The notes below the pieces were generated by a model, which was not told where the DNA came from, searched no databases, and was given only the letters and a program-made list of their open reading frames with translations. Shown here piece by piece: positions 5,505-13,614 of a DNA stretch of 15,992 nt. The translations under genes were made by a program, and so were the position numbers. Origin of the DNA: Candidatus Tharpella sp. Lineage in GTDB: Bacteria; Desulfobacterota; Anaeroferrophillalia; Anaeroferrophillales; Tharpellaceae. The DNA lies in assembly GCA_021163565.1 (NCBI GenBank), contig JAGGTT010000261.1, positions 1 through 15,992 on the forward strand. The letters run 5' to 3'. Position 1 is the stretch's first letter, and each line of letters starts with the position of its first letter.

Positions 5505-8288
5505 TTAGACCAGTTGTGTAAGACATTTGGGGCAGATTTCTGGAAATTCGGCCGCAGCCGGGGTCAGTTCTTCACTGTAGCACCAGCAGCGGTTGCATTT
5601 ATCTCCGGCTGCGGGTTTGACTTCAACTTTCAGTTCAGGATTATCTTCCGAGCCGCAGTCATCATCAGCTAAATCCTCCAGCGTAACCTGTGAAACGATA
5701 AAGATATCAGCCAGCTGCGCCTGATAACGTTTTAACAAAACTCCACTCTGTCCCTTGGCTTTAAGTTCAACCCGGGCTTCGAGAGAATTGCCGATAACTT
5801 TCTCCTGGCGAGCGCCTTCAAGCACTTTCAGAACCTGGCGGCGCAGGCTTAAAAGTTCATCCCAGGTAGCGGCAAGTTTGCTGTTTTCATATTCCTGCGG
5901 CAGTTCAACAAATTCGTGCAGATGAATACTTTCGTCCGCTTTACTCCCGGGTATAAACGGCCAGACTTCATCTGTGGTAAAGGCCAGGATCGGGGCGCAG
6001 AGTCGGACCAGGGTGTTTAAGACTGTGTAGAGTATGGTCTGGGTGGAACGGCGCACCGGATTATCGGGGCGCAGAGTATAGAGGCGGTCTTTGCCGATCT
6101 CAAGGTAGAAGCTGCTTAAGGTTATGGCGCAGAAGTTGTGAATAGCATGGTAGATGATATGAAATTCATAATCATCATAGGCTTTGAGCACCCGTTTCTG
6201 GAGTTTCTGCAGCTCATGCAGGATATAACGATCGATCTCCTGGAGTTCGTCATAGGCAAGCGTATCGGTTGCCGGGTTGAAATCGTTTAAGTTCCCCAGG
6301 AGAAATCGGAAAGTATTACGGATTCGGCGGTAGGCTTCAACCAGTCGGGAGAGAATCTCATCCGAGATTCTGATATCATCCCGGTAGTCCTGGGCCGCGA
6401 CCCAGAGTCGTAAAATTTCAGCTCCGTAGCGTTTGATTATCTTTTCCGGGGCCACCACGTTGCCGGATGACTTAGACATCTTCTTGCCCTTGCCGTCGAC
6501 GACAAAGCCGTGGGTCAGTACCGATTTGTATGGGGCCTTGCCGGTTATGCCGACGGCGGCCAGAAGTGAGCTGTGAAACCAGCCCCGATGCTGGTCACTG
6601 CCCTCAAGATAGAGATCTGCAGGAATCCCGCCCAGGTAGTCGCGGTTCTGCAGAACCGCAGCGAAACTGACACCCGAATCGAACCAGACATCAAGAATAT
6701 TGCCCTCTTTGACAAATTCTGTTGCCCCGCAGGCGGCACAGGTGAAATTGTCGGGCAGGAAAAAAGCGGCCTCCTTTTCAAACCAGATATCAGCTCCGTG
6801 TTCAGTAAAAAGATCGGCGATCTGAAGCATGATTTTTTCATCGGCGACCACGTGGCCGCATTTTTCGCAGTTAAAAACTGTTATCGGTACGCCCCAGATA
6901 CGCTGGCGGGAGACACACCAGTCGGGACGGTTTTCGATCATGCCGTAGATGCGTTCCCGGCCCCATGACGGAATCCATTCGATCTGGTTGATTTCGGTCA
7001 GGGCTTTTTGCCGTAGCCCTCCCTTTTCCATGGAGATAAACCACTGTTCCGTGGATCTGAAAATGATCGGTTTTTTACAGCGCCAGCAGTGCGGATAGGA
7101 GTGGCTTAAAGGTTTCTCCGCGACCAGTTTACCAAACTCTTTTAACTTTTCGATAACATTCGGGTTAGCTTTAAAGACAAACTGGCCGGCAAAGAATTCA
7201 ACCTCATCGGTAAAGCAGCCGCGATCGTCAACCGGAGCGTAGACCTCCAGGTTGTAGCGCAGGCCGACCTCGTAATCCTCATGCCCATGTCCGGGGGCTG
7301 TATGGACACAACCGGTGCCCGCTTCAAGCGTTACATGATCACCGAGAATGACCAGTGATTTGCGGTCATAAAGCGGGTGCTGGCAAGTACGATTTTCCAA
7401 TGCCGAGGCCTCAATCGTACCCAGAACTTCAACCTCTTTAAGCTCGGTTTCAGCAATGAAGGTATCTTTAAGGCCGGCAGCAACAATCATAACCCCAGCG
7501 TCAGTTTGTAACGCCACGTAATCTAAATCGGGATTGAGGCAGACGGCGAGATTGGCCGGGATGGTCCATGGGGTCGTAGTCCAGATTACCAGCGCCGTTT
7601 CAACTCCCGCCAGAAAAGGGTAGAGGTCACCGAGATCTTCGGTTAAGGTAAATTTAACGTAGATTGAGGGTGAGATTTCATCCTCATACTCAACTTCCGC
7701 TTCAGCCAGGGCCGTGGAACAGGGGGCGCACCAGTAGATCGGTTTTTTGCTTTTGACCAGGGTTCCATCGGCGACAAAATGGCTTAAGGCGCGGACGATC
7801 TCACCCTCATAAGGGTAGTTCATGGTCAGGTAGGGACGGTCCCACTCGCCGAAAACCCCGAAACGTTCAAACTCTTCACGTTGAATGGCGACAAATTTCT
7901 CGGCATAGCGCCGGCAGGCCTGGCGGATCTCAGCTTGTGACATCTCGGCTTTTTTCTTGCCCAGATCCTTATCTACCTGATGTTCAATCGGCAGGCCGTG
8001 ACAATCCCAGCCCGGAACGTAGTGACAGAGCCGGCCCGACATGCTTTTGGATTTTATGATTATATCCTTTAGAATCTTGTTGAGGGCATGACCAATATGA
8101 AGATGGCCGTTGGCGTAAGGAGGGCCGTCGTGGAGAACAAAGGGCGTCTGGTCCCGGTGACGCTCCAGAATCTGCTCATAGATTTTCTCTTCACGCCAGC
8201 GGGCAAGCGTATCAGGTTCGCGCTGGGGCAGATTGCCCCGCATCGGGAACTTGGTCTGCGGCAGATTTAGGGTTTCTTTGTATTCCAT
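5505..8288 (-). CDS. ileS: Isoleucyl-tRNA synthetase
   Basis: Charges tRNA-Ile with isoleucine and edits mischarged valine; cytoplasmic class I synthetase. The 927 residues fit the bacterial IleRS length. The HIGH motif is in PPYANGHLHIGHALNKIL near residue 60. The editing domain contains IWTTTPWTIPANLA and the GHGHEDYEVG motif. The KMSKS loop appears as GKGKKMSKSSGN around residue 600. The C-terminus ends in a zinc finger with Cys898, Cys901, Cys919 and Cys922, which marks the bacterial rather than the eukaryote-like (mupirocin-resistant) class; that class call is inference from family knowledge. AGGAG lies 6 nt before the ATG at 8288. A strong intrinsic terminator ends directly against this ribosome binding site, so expression probably depends on read-through from hup and the tRNAs. 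The cupin and DAHP synthase genes follow downstream. Confidence 0.98.
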   Translation of the reverse strand: MEYKETLNLPQTKFPMRGNLPQREPDTLARWREEKIYEQILERHRDQTPFVLHDGPPYANGHLHIGHALNKILKDIIIKSKSMSGRLCHYVPGWDCHGLPIEHQVDKDLGKKKAEMSQAEIRQACRRYAEKFVAIQREEFERFGVFGEWDRPYLTMNYPYEGEIVRALSHFVADGTLVKSKKPIYWCAPCSTALAEAEVEYEDEISPSIYVKFTLTEDLGDLYPFLAGVETALVIWTTTPWTIPANLAVCLNPDLDYVALQTDAGVMIVAAGLKDTFIAETELKEVEVLGTIEASALENRTCQHPLYDRKSLVILGDHVTLEAGTGCVHTAPGHGHEDYEVGLRYNLEVYAPVDDRGCFTDEVEFFAGQFVFKANPNVIEKLKEFGKLVAEKPLSHSYPHCWRCKKPIIFRSTEQWFISMEKGGLRQKALTEINQIEWIPSWGRERIYGMIENRPDWCVSRQRIWGVPITVFNCEKCGHVVADEKIMLQIADLFTEHGADIWFEKEAAFFLPDNFTCAACGATEFVKEGNILDVWFDSGVSFAAVLQNRDYLGGIPADLYLEGSDQHRGWFHSSLLAAVGITGKAPYKSVLTHGFVVDGKGKKMSKSSGNVVAPEKIIKRYGAEILRLWVAAQDYRDDIRISDEILSRLVEAYRRIRNTFRFLLGNLNDFNPATDTLAYDELQEIDRYILHELQKLQKRVLKAYDDYEFHIIYHAIHNFCAITLSSFYLEIGKDRLYTLRPDNPVRRSTQTILYTVLNTLVRLCAPILAFTTDEVWPFIPGSKADESIHLHEFVELPQEYENSKLAATWDELLSLRRQVLKVLEGARQEKVIGNSLEARVELKAKGQSGVLLKRYQAQLADIFIVSQVTLEDLADDDCGSEDNPELKVEVKPAAGDKCNRCWCYSEELTPAAAEFPEICPKCLTQLV

Positions 8289-8300
8289 CGTTAACTCCTG

Positions 8301-8342
8301 AAAAAAAAAGAGCCGCTTGCCATCAGGCGAGCAGCTCTTTTT
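8301..8342 (-). terminator. Rho-independent terminator / possible attenuator before ileS
   Basis: On the minus strand a 15-bp stem (arms 8326-8340 and 8307-8321, one G-U pair and one mismatch) with a 4-nt loop at 8322-8325 is followed by nine Ts (8309 to 8301). It closes the tRNA-Val/tRNA-Asp transcript. The T-tract abuts the ileS ribosome binding site (8295-8300). Confidence 0.85.
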
Positions 8343-8350
8343 AAAATTAA

Positions 8351-8427
8351 TGGCGGGAGCGACGAGACTCGAACTCGCGGTCTCCGGCGTGACAGGCCGG
8401 CGTTATAACCAACTTAACTACGCCCCC
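8351..8427 (-). tRNA. tRNA-Asp (GTC)
   Basis: 77 nt including an encoded CCA (8351-8353). Acceptor stem GGGGGCG pairs with CGCTCCC (one G-U). The anticodon loop CTGTCAC gives anticodon GTC, and the T loop is TTCGAGT. It lies 12 nt after tRNA-Val in the direction of transcription and just before the terminator at 8301-8342. Confidence 0.95.
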
Positions 8428-8439
8428 TAAATATAGCAA

Positions 8440-8512
8440 TAGGCGGAACAGGGCTCGAACCTGTGACCCTCGGCTTGTAAGGCCGATGCTCTCCCAACTG
8501 AGCTACCCGCCC
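8440..8512 (-). tRNA. tRNA-Val (TAC)
   Basis: 73 nt; acceptor stem GGGCGGG with TCCGCCT (two G-U pairs), discriminator A, D arm GCTC/GAGC, anticodon loop CTTACAA with anticodon TAC, T loop TTCGAGC. The 3' CCA is not encoded, unlike the neighbouring tRNA-Asp, so it must be added by tRNA nucleotidyltransferase. It begins only 16 nt after the hup stop codon, with no promoter visible in between, suggesting processing from the hup transcript. Confidence 0.95.
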
Positions 8513-8528
8513 GCACAGCACTTGTTTA

Positions 8529-8801
8529 TTAATTCAAGCTGTCTTTTAAAGCTTTACCAGGCTTGAATTTCGGTACATTACTAGCTGCAATCTGAATGCT
8601 GTCGCCAGTTCTTGGGTTGCGACCGGTACGAGCCGGACGAGCAACGGCATAAAAAGTTCCAAATCCAACCATGGCAACTTTTTCGCCTTTACCAAGCTCT
8701 TCTTTAACAACTTCGGTAAATGCTTTCAGAACTTTTTCTGAATCAGCTTTAGTTGCACCAGATTTCCCAGCAATAGCATCAATCATTTCGCCCTTCGTCA
8801 T
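8529..8801 (-). CDS. hup: DNA-binding protein HU
   Basis: Histone-like nucleoid protein that bends DNA without strict sequence specificity; acts as a dimer. 90 residues, the canonical size. The N-terminal helices begin MTKGEMIDAIAGKSG. The conserved GFGTF signature is at about 47-51. The DNA-gripping arm reads ARPARTGRNPRTGDSI, and the protein ends in the usual KFKPGKALKDSLN. The invariant arm-tip proline is present in RNPRTG. AAAGGA lies just before the ATG at 8801, and an excellent promoter lies 43-71 nt upstream of it. The two tRNA genes follow directly. HU next to clpX is common in proteobacteria, but lon usually stands between them and is not here. IHF subunits are similar, but the residues favour HU. 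Confidence 0.95.
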   Translation of the reverse strand: MTKGEMIDAIAGKSGATKADSEKVLKAFTEVVKEELGKGEKVAMVGFGTFYAVARPARTGRNPRTGDSIQIAASNVPKFKPGKALKDSLN

Positions 8802-8843
8802 AGTCCTTTCCCCCTTCTTATTTAATGGCTTAAAGTATGCGAC

Positions 8844-8872
8844 CTTATAGCAAAACCAAGAGTCCTAGTCAA
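8844..8872 (-). promoter_or_regulatory. Sigma-70 promoter for hup (and probably the tRNAs)
   Basis: On the minus strand: -35 TTGACT (8867-8872), a 17-nt spacer and -10 TATAAG (8844-8849), placed between the end of clpX and the hup start. Near-consensus hexamers with optimal spacing; the best promoter in the window. Confidence 0.8.
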
Positions 8873-8875
8873 GGC

Positions 8876-8895
8876 AAAAAAGCCCTGTTTAGGCT
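8876..8895 (-). terminator. Weak terminator-like hairpin at the end of clpX
   Basis: On the minus strand a 5-bp stem AGCCT/GGGCT with loop AAACA is followed by five Ts, overlapping the clpX stop codon and lying just before the hup promoter. The short stem makes termination partial at best. Confidence 0.35.
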
Positions 8896-10160
8896 GATTC
8901 CGCCTTATTTTTACGATTATCTTCATTTTCATATAAATAGAGCGGCTGAGCTCCGTTGATAATGACCTCATCCTCAATTACACATTTAATCGCATCACTC
9001 TCCGGCAGGTCAAACATTATGGAGTTCATGACACACTCCAAAATCGAGCGTAAACCCCGGGCACCGGTCTTCTGTTCAACTGCCAGATGGGCCACTTTTT
9101 CCAGAGCCTCGGGAGTGAAATCAAGCTCAACCTGATCCATCTCAAAGAGTTTACGATACTGTTTGACCAAAGCATTGCGCGGCTCTGTAAGAATCCTGAC
9201 CAGGGCCTCCTGATCAAGTTCACCCAGGCTTGCAATTACCGGCATACGTCCGATAAATTCAGGAATCAGACCGAATTTAAGAAGATCGGCCGGGGTGATA
9301 TCGCGGCTCGGATCATTGCCCGCGAAACCTGGTTTTTCAACCTTGGACTGAAAACCTAAAGTGTTGCCCCGGAGACGGCGCTGGATGATATCTTCAAGCC
9401 CGTTAAAGGCACCGCCGCAGATGAAGAGAATATCCTGGGTATCGAGTTTGATAAACTCCTGTTGGGGATGTTTGCGGCCGCCTTTGGGCGGGACGTTGGC
9501 AATCGTCCCTTCAAGAATTTTGAGCAATGCCTGTTGTACCCCTTCGCCGGAGACATCCCGGGTGATTGAGGGGCTGTCTCCTTTACGGGCGACTTTGTCA
9601 ATTTCATCAATATAGATGATTCCGCGCATGGCTTGTTCAACATCGTAGTCGGCAGCCTGAAGCAGGGATACCAGAATGTTTTCAACATCCTCACCAACGT
9701 AACCGGCTTCAGTCAGGTTGGTTGCATCGACAATCGTGAAAGGAACCTTTAAAATCCGGGCCAGGGTCTGGGCCAGCAGGGTCTTCCCGCTGCCGGTCGG
9801 CCCAGCCAGGAGAATGTTGCTTTTTTGAATTTCAATGCCGTCATCGGAGCTTTTAAGGTCCCGGGAGGCGATGCGTTTATAGTGGTTGTAAACGGCTACA
9901 GCGAGTTTGCGTTTAGCTTCATCCTGGCCGATTATATACTCATCCAGACTCTCTTTAATCTGCCGCGGCGGCATCAGAGTCTCCTGCAGATCAGCCAGAG
10001 TATCACGTTCATTTTCTCCGTCAATAATATCATTGCAGAGGTCAACGCACTCATTGCAGATGAAGACCGAGGGGCCGGCGATCAGTTTTTTGACACTATT
10101 CTGATTTTTGCCGCAGAAGGAGCAGCGCATCATTACTTCCTGATCTTTTTTTCGCGTCAT
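8889..10160 (-). CDS. clpX: ClpX, ATPase subunit of the ClpXP protease
   Basis: AAA+ unfoldase that recognises tagged substrates, unfolds them and feeds them to ClpP; also an independent chaperone. 423 residues, typical. The N-terminal zinc-binding domain uses Cys13, Cys16, Cys35 and Cys38. The AAA+ module has Walker A GPTGSGKT near residue 120, the pore loop GYVGE, Walker [10 protein letters not shown] and the C-terminal small domain with [12 protein letters not shown]. It lies 6 nt after clpP, so the two are translated from one message. The start is slightly uncertain: the ATG at 10160 has GGAGG about 11 nt upstream, while in-frame ATGs at residues 10 and 11, closer to the first zinc cysteine, follow an AGGAAG element. 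Confidence 0.97.
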   Translation of the reverse strand: MTRKKDQEVMMRCSFCGKNQNSVKKLIAGPSVFICNECVDLCNDIIDGENERDTLADLQETLMPPRQIKESLDEYIIGQDEAKRKLAVAVYNHYKRIASRDLKSSDDGIEIQKSNILLAGPTGSGKTLLAQTLARILKVPFTIVDATNLTEAGYVGEDVENILVSLLQAADYDVEQAMRGIIYIDEIDKVARKGDSPSITRDVSGEGVQQALLKILEGTIANVPPKGGRKHPQQEFIKLDTQDILFICGGAFNGLEDIIQRRLRGNTLGFQSKVEKPGFAGNDPSRDITPADLLKFGLIPEFIGRMPVIASLGELDQEALVRILTEPRNALVKQYRKLFEMDQVELDFTPEALEKVAHLAVEQKTGARGLRSILECVMNSIMFDLPESDAIKCVIEDEVIINGAQPLYLYENEDNRKNKAESA

Positions 10161-10166
10161 ACCTTT

Positions 10167-10766
10167 TTATTCCTCCCCGGCTACCATACGTTTGGAGATC
10201 ACTTCATCGATCACGCCGTAGGCGACCGCTTCTTCACTCGACATAAAGAAATCGCGGTCGGTGTCCTTCTGCAGGCGTTTAATGTTCTGTTTGGTATGGT
10301 GTTCCAGAATTATGTTTAAGTCTTGCTTGAGGCGTAAAATCTCACGTGCATGAATCTCGATATCCGAAGCCTGTCCCTGAAAACCGCCCATCGGTTGATG
10401 CAACAGGATTCTTGAGTGTGGTAGAGCATAGCGCTTACCCTCGGCTCCGGCAGCCAGAAGTAGGGCCCCCATACTTGCGGCCTGTCCGACACATATAGTT
10501 GTGACATCGGGTTTGACAAACTGCATGGTATCATAGATGGCCATGCCTGCGGTCACTGAACCGCCGGGTGAGTTGATATAGATGTTAATGTCTTTATCCG
10601 GATCGTCGGCTTCCAGAAAGAGAAGCTGAGCTATAATCGCGTTGGCAACATTATCATCAATCGGGGTTCCAAGAAAAACAATCCGGTCGCGCAGCAGCCG
10701 GGAGTAGATGTCGTAAGCACGCTCACCCCCGGGACTTTGCTCCACCACCATCGGCAGAAAACTCAT
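10167..10766 (-). CDS. clpP: ClpP, proteolytic subunit of the ClpXP protease
   Basis: Self-compartmentalised serine peptidase forming a double heptameric barrel and degrading substrates delivered by ClpX. 199 residues. The catalytic triad is intact and at standard numbering: Ser98 ([10 protein letters not shown]), His123 (ILLHQPMGG) and Asp172 (TDRDFFMS). The [11 protein letters not shown] oxyanion-region motif (64-74) is present. The short N-terminus ([10 protein letters not shown]) resembles mature ClpP, so a long propeptide is absent. GAGG 8 nt before the ATG at 10766 supports the start. It lies 24 nt after tig and 6 nt before clpX, forming the usual tig-clpP-clpX operon. Confidence 0.98.
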   Translation of the reverse strand: MSFLPMVVEQSPGGERAYDIYSRLLRDRIVFLGTPIDDNVANAIIAQLLFLEADDPDKDINIYINSPGGSVTAGMAIYDTMQFVKPDVTTICVGQAASMGALLLAAGAEGKRYALPHSRILLHQPMGGFQGQASDIEIHAREILRLKQDLNIILEHHTKQNIKRLQKDTDRDFFMSSEEAVAYGVIDEVISKRMVAGEE

Positions 10767-10790
10767 ATAAATAACCTCGAAATTAAAACT

Positions 10791-12131
10791 TTAGGGTGCC
10801 TCGTCCTCGATTTCTGCGGTTTCACTCTTTTCCGCAACAGCTTCTTTGTAGGAAACCTTTTCGAGGAGGTGGTTGATCGTTTTATCCATAATAACTTCAC
10901 GTTGGAGCATATTAGTTAAGTCACTTTCGCGGCCTTTGAATTGTTCGAAAATATCCTGTGGATTACTGCCGGAACTCTGAATAAACTTCTGAAAACGTTC
11001 GCCGACTTCATCGGATGTACTCTCGATTTTTTCCAGTTCAGCCAGTTTTTCAAGAATTAAAGTGTTCTTGACGGTATCTGCGGCCTCGGATTCAATCTGT
11101 TCCTGGTGGCTGTTGATCAGTTCGTCAGCTTTTTCCGGAGCGATTCCCTGTGAGGTGAAACGTGAACGGGCGGCGGTCAGGGCGCGTTCACGCTCCTCTT
11201 TCAACATGGATTCCGGCAGCTCAAAATCGGCCCGTTCCCGCAGGGCCGCAAGAATCTCTGAAGTGTACTGGTTCCGGACCTTATCCTTTTTGGAAGAAGT
11301 GATATATTCAGTCATCTTCTCCCGCAGGGCCGCCACCGTCTCCATTTCTCCGCCGGAGATCTGAGTTGCCAGATCATCATTTAATTCAGGTAGATTCTTT
11401 TCTTTGATTGATTTGACAGTGACCGTAAAGACTGTCTTTTTACCGGCGAGCTCCTCTTTATGGTAATCTTCCGGAAAGTTTGCTTCAAGATCGCAGCTCT
11501 TTTCCAGTTCCAGACCGGCCAGCTGCCGCTCAAGATCGGGGATGAAACGGCCGCTGCCGATTTCGATGGAGAAGTTTTCAGCGCTGCCGCCTTCAAACTC
11601 TTCACCATTGAGACGACCGACAAAGTCGATTTCAACAGTATCACCCTCCTGGGTCGGCCGTTCATCGATTGTCTTAAACTGAGCCATGCTCTGCTGCAGT
11701 TTTTCAAGCTCTGCGTCAATTTCGGACTCTTCAACTTCGGTAGACTGTTTTTCCAGTTCAATGTCGTCGTAGGTTCCCAGAGTAATTTCGGGCAGAATTT
11801 CAACCTTGGCCGTGAAGGTAAGGGAGGTATCGTCTTCGGGGAATGAGACATTTTCAATTTCAGGGGCGGCTATAGGGGCAATGTCATGCTCCTGCAAAGC
11901 TGCGCTGTAAGCCTCCTGGAGCATCTCCTCCATAACTTCCATCCGTGCCTGTTCGCGATAGAGCCGCTTAACTATATTTAACGGAGTCTTGCCGGGTCGG
12001 AAACCTTTTATTTTCGCTTTTTTCTGCAGCCGTTTGTAAGTCTTGGCCAGGTTTTTTTCGATCTCTTCAGAGCCGATTTCAATCGACAGCTCTTTTTTCA
12101 CAGTACTGATATCTTTAATCGTAACACTCAT
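10791..12131 (-). CDS. tig: Trigger factor (ribosome-associated chaperone, peptidyl-prolyl isomerase)
   Basis: Binds the large ribosomal subunit beside the exit tunnel and shields nascent chains; also catalyses cis-trans proline isomerisation. 446 residues, a normal length. The N-terminal ribosome-binding domain (about 1-115) has the signature GFRPGKTP near residue 43. The FKBP-type isomerase domain (about 155-245) contains EGDTVEIDFVGRLNGEEFEG and IGSGRFIPDLE. The C-terminal part is helical and highly charged, as expected for the chaperone arms, and ends in an acidic tail. GAGG 8 nt before the ATG at 12131 fixes the start, and a sigma-70 promoter candidate lies about 90 nt upstream. First gene of the tig-clpP-clpX operon, downstream of tRNA-Leu. 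Confidence 0.97.
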   Translation of the reverse strand: MSVTIKDISTVKKELSIEIGSEEIEKNLAKTYKRLQKKAKIKGFRPGKTPLNIVKRLYREQARMEVMEEMLQEAYSAALQEHDIAPIAAPEIENVSFPEDDTSLTFTAKVEILPEITLGTYDDIELEKQSTEVEESEIDAELEKLQQSMAQFKTIDERPTQEGDTVEIDFVGRLNGEEFEGGSAENFSIEIGSGRFIPDLERQLAGLELEKSCDLEANFPEDYHKEELAGKKTVFTVTVKSIKEKNLPELNDDLATQISGGEMETVAALREKMTEYITSSKKDKVRNQYTSEILAALRERADFELPESMLKEERERALTAARSRFTSQGIAPEKADELINSHQEQIESEAADTVKNTLILEKLAELEKIESTSDEVGERFQKFIQSSGSNPQDIFEQFKGRESDLTNMLQREVIMDKTINHLLEKVSYKEAVAEKSETAEIEDEAP

Positions 12132-12216
12132 GAAAGCAACCTCTGCTGAAAATTGTGACCAAAATCGGTCTTGCCTTTTTCAGCTATGAATCGTTAATAT
12201 ATTATCTTGTCTACAC

Positions 12217-12245
12217 TTTATATATGAAAGGTGGATAAGAAACAA
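12217..12245 (-). promoter_or_regulatory. Candidate sigma-70 promoter for tig-clpP-clpX
   Basis: On the minus strand: -35 TTGTTT (12240-12245), a 17-nt spacer and -10 TATAAA (12217-12222), between tRNA-Leu and tig. The -10 is strong and the -35 weak. The surrounding 119-nt gap has no convincing tRNA-Leu terminator, so read-through from upstream is also possible. Confidence 0.5.
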
Positions 12246-12250
12246 GAAAA

Positions 12251-12334
12251 TGGTGCGAAAGGGGGGACTCGAACCCCCACGGTAAAACCGCTAGATCCTA
12301 AGTCTAGTGCGTCTGCCAATTCCGCCACTCTCGC
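12251..12334 (-). tRNA. tRNA-Leu (TAG)
   Basis: 84 nt including encoded CCA (12251-12253). Acceptor GCGAGAG pairs with CTTTCGC. The anticodon stem CTAGA/TCTAG encloses loop CTTAGGA, giving anticodon TAG, and a long class II variable arm (CGG-TTTTA-CCG) confirms Leu. It lies between oadB (49 nt upstream) and tig. Confidence 0.95.
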
Positions 12335-12383
12335 AAATTTTTTCCCGTATCTTATGCAACTCTGATTAGTTCTAAGGATACTT

Positions 12384-13499
12384 TTATTGAGCCATAGTCA
12401 GGAAGATGCCGGCGGCAACTACGGTACCGATAACTCCGGCGACATTGGGCCCCATCGCATGCATCAGCAGGAAGTTGTGCGGGTCTTCGTCGGTTCCCAT
12501 TTTCTGTACGACCCGGGCCGCCATGGGTACGGCTGAAACTCCGGCGGCACCGATCATCGGGTTGATTTTTTCTTTCGAGAAAACATTCATCAGTTTAGCC
12601 AGCAGCAGGCCGCCGATAGTACTGAAAGAGAAAGCGACCAGTCCCATGCCGAAAACCATCAGCGCTTTAGGGTTCAGAAAGGCTTCGGCACTCATGGTGC
12701 CGCCGACCGCAATTCCTAAGAAAATGGTAACAATGTTCATCAATTCATTTTGCGCGGCACCGCTCAGACGTTCAACCACTCCGGACTCACGAAAGAAATT
12801 GCCGAGCATGAACATTGCCATCAGCGCGGCGGATGCGGGAACAAAGAGGCAGACCAGACCGCAGGTAACCAGCGGGAATATAATCTTCTGACGTTTTGAA
12901 ACCGGCCGCAGTTGTTTCATGCGGATCAGGCGTTCTTTTTTTGTTGTCAGAGCCCTGATGATGGGCGGCTGGATTACTGGTACCAGGGCCATGTAGGAGT
13001 AGGCCGCCACTGCGGTTGCTCCGAGCAGGTGCGGGGCCAGAGCAACGGTTGTGAAAATTGTCGTCGGGCCGTCAGCACCGCCGATAATTCCGATCGAGCA
13101 GGCTTCCGGAATAGTGAAACCTACACTTAAGGCAAAGAAGAAGGCGATATAGACACCGAACTGGGCCGCAGCCCCTAAGAGCAGGGTTTTCGGATTGGCG
13201 ATAACCGGACCGAAATCGGTCATGGCGCCCAGGCCGAGAAAGATGATCGGCGGAATTAACTCCCATTCCAGGCCGTAGTGGTAGAAAATATGGAGAATGT
13301 TATGATTTTCCATCAGGTGCGTCAAGGGCAGGTTGACAATGAAGACGCCGAAGCCGATTGGGATCAGCAGCAGCGGCTCATAACCTTTACGAATGGCCAG
13401 AAACATCAAGGTGAAGGCGATCATCCACATGATCAGATTACCTACCGTCAAATGGTAGATACCCATTGAGTTAATATACGAAAACAGCGTGTCTGACAT
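12384..13499 (-). CDS. oadB: Sodium-pump decarboxylase beta subunit (OadB/GcdB/MmdB family)
   Basis: Integral-membrane subunit that couples decarboxylation of a carboxybiotin-bound carboxyl group to export of Na+ across the inner membrane. 371 residues, matching the shorter GcdB/MmdB-type members. About nine hydrophobic segments are visible. Residues shown in Klebsiella OadB to carry Na+ have exact counterparts: Asp143 in GGADGPT (Asp203), Tyr169 (Tyr229), and the Asn313-x3-Gly317-x4-Ser322 triad in INPMIGAAGVS (Asn373, Gly377, Ser382), so the pump should be active. The substrate (oxaloacetate, methylmalonyl-CoA, glutaconyl-CoA or malonate) is set by an alpha subunit that is not in this window. 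The gamma-type gene lies 115 nt upstream in the same direction; tRNA-Leu and tig follow. Confidence 0.95.
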   Translation of the reverse strand: MSDTLFSYINSMGIYHLTVGNLIMWMIAFTLMFLAIRKGYEPLLLIPIGFGVFIVNLPLTHLMENHNILHIFYHYGLEWELIPPIIFLGLGAMTDFGPVIANPKTLLLGAAAQFGVYIAFFFALSVGFTIPEACSIGIIGGADGPTTIFTTVALAPHLLGATAVAAYSYMALVPVIQPPIIRALTTKKERLIRMKQLRPVSKRQKIIFPLVTCGLVCLFVPASAALMAMFMLGNFFRESGVVERLSGAAQNELMNIVTIFLGIAVGGTMSAEAFLNPKALMVFGMGLVAFSFSTIGGLLLAKLMNVFSKEKINPMIGAAGVSAVPMAARVVQKMGTDEDPHNFLLMHAMGPNVAGVIGTVVAAGIFLTMAQ

Positions 13500-13538
13500 A
13501 ACCAGCTCCTAGAAAAACAAAGGATAAAAAGTTCTGAT

Positions 13539-13566
13539 TTCAGGCCGTAAAAAAGCTCGGTCTGAA
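13539..13566 (-). other. Hairpin between oadG and oadB
   Basis: Arms 13539-13547 and 13558-13566 form a 9-bp stem with one mismatch and a 10-nt loop. No T-tract follows on the minus strand, so it is not a convincing terminator. It could be an mRNA processing or stability element setting the gamma:beta ratio; that is speculation. Confidence 0.3.
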
Positions 13567-13614
13567 TAAAAAATCTTATGTATTAGTTGCCTTAAGTTTC
13601 GGATGTAAAGATAG

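Noticed and set aside
8301..8512. T-box riboswitch upstream of ileS
   Set aside because: The space upstream of the terminator is occupied by two complete tRNA genes; there is no leader with a specifier loop or T-box sequence.
9825..10319. 164-codon plus-strand frame spanning the clpX/clpP junction
   Set aside because: Antisense to two fully conserved genes, with no motifs and no plausible ribosome binding site; a shadow frame.
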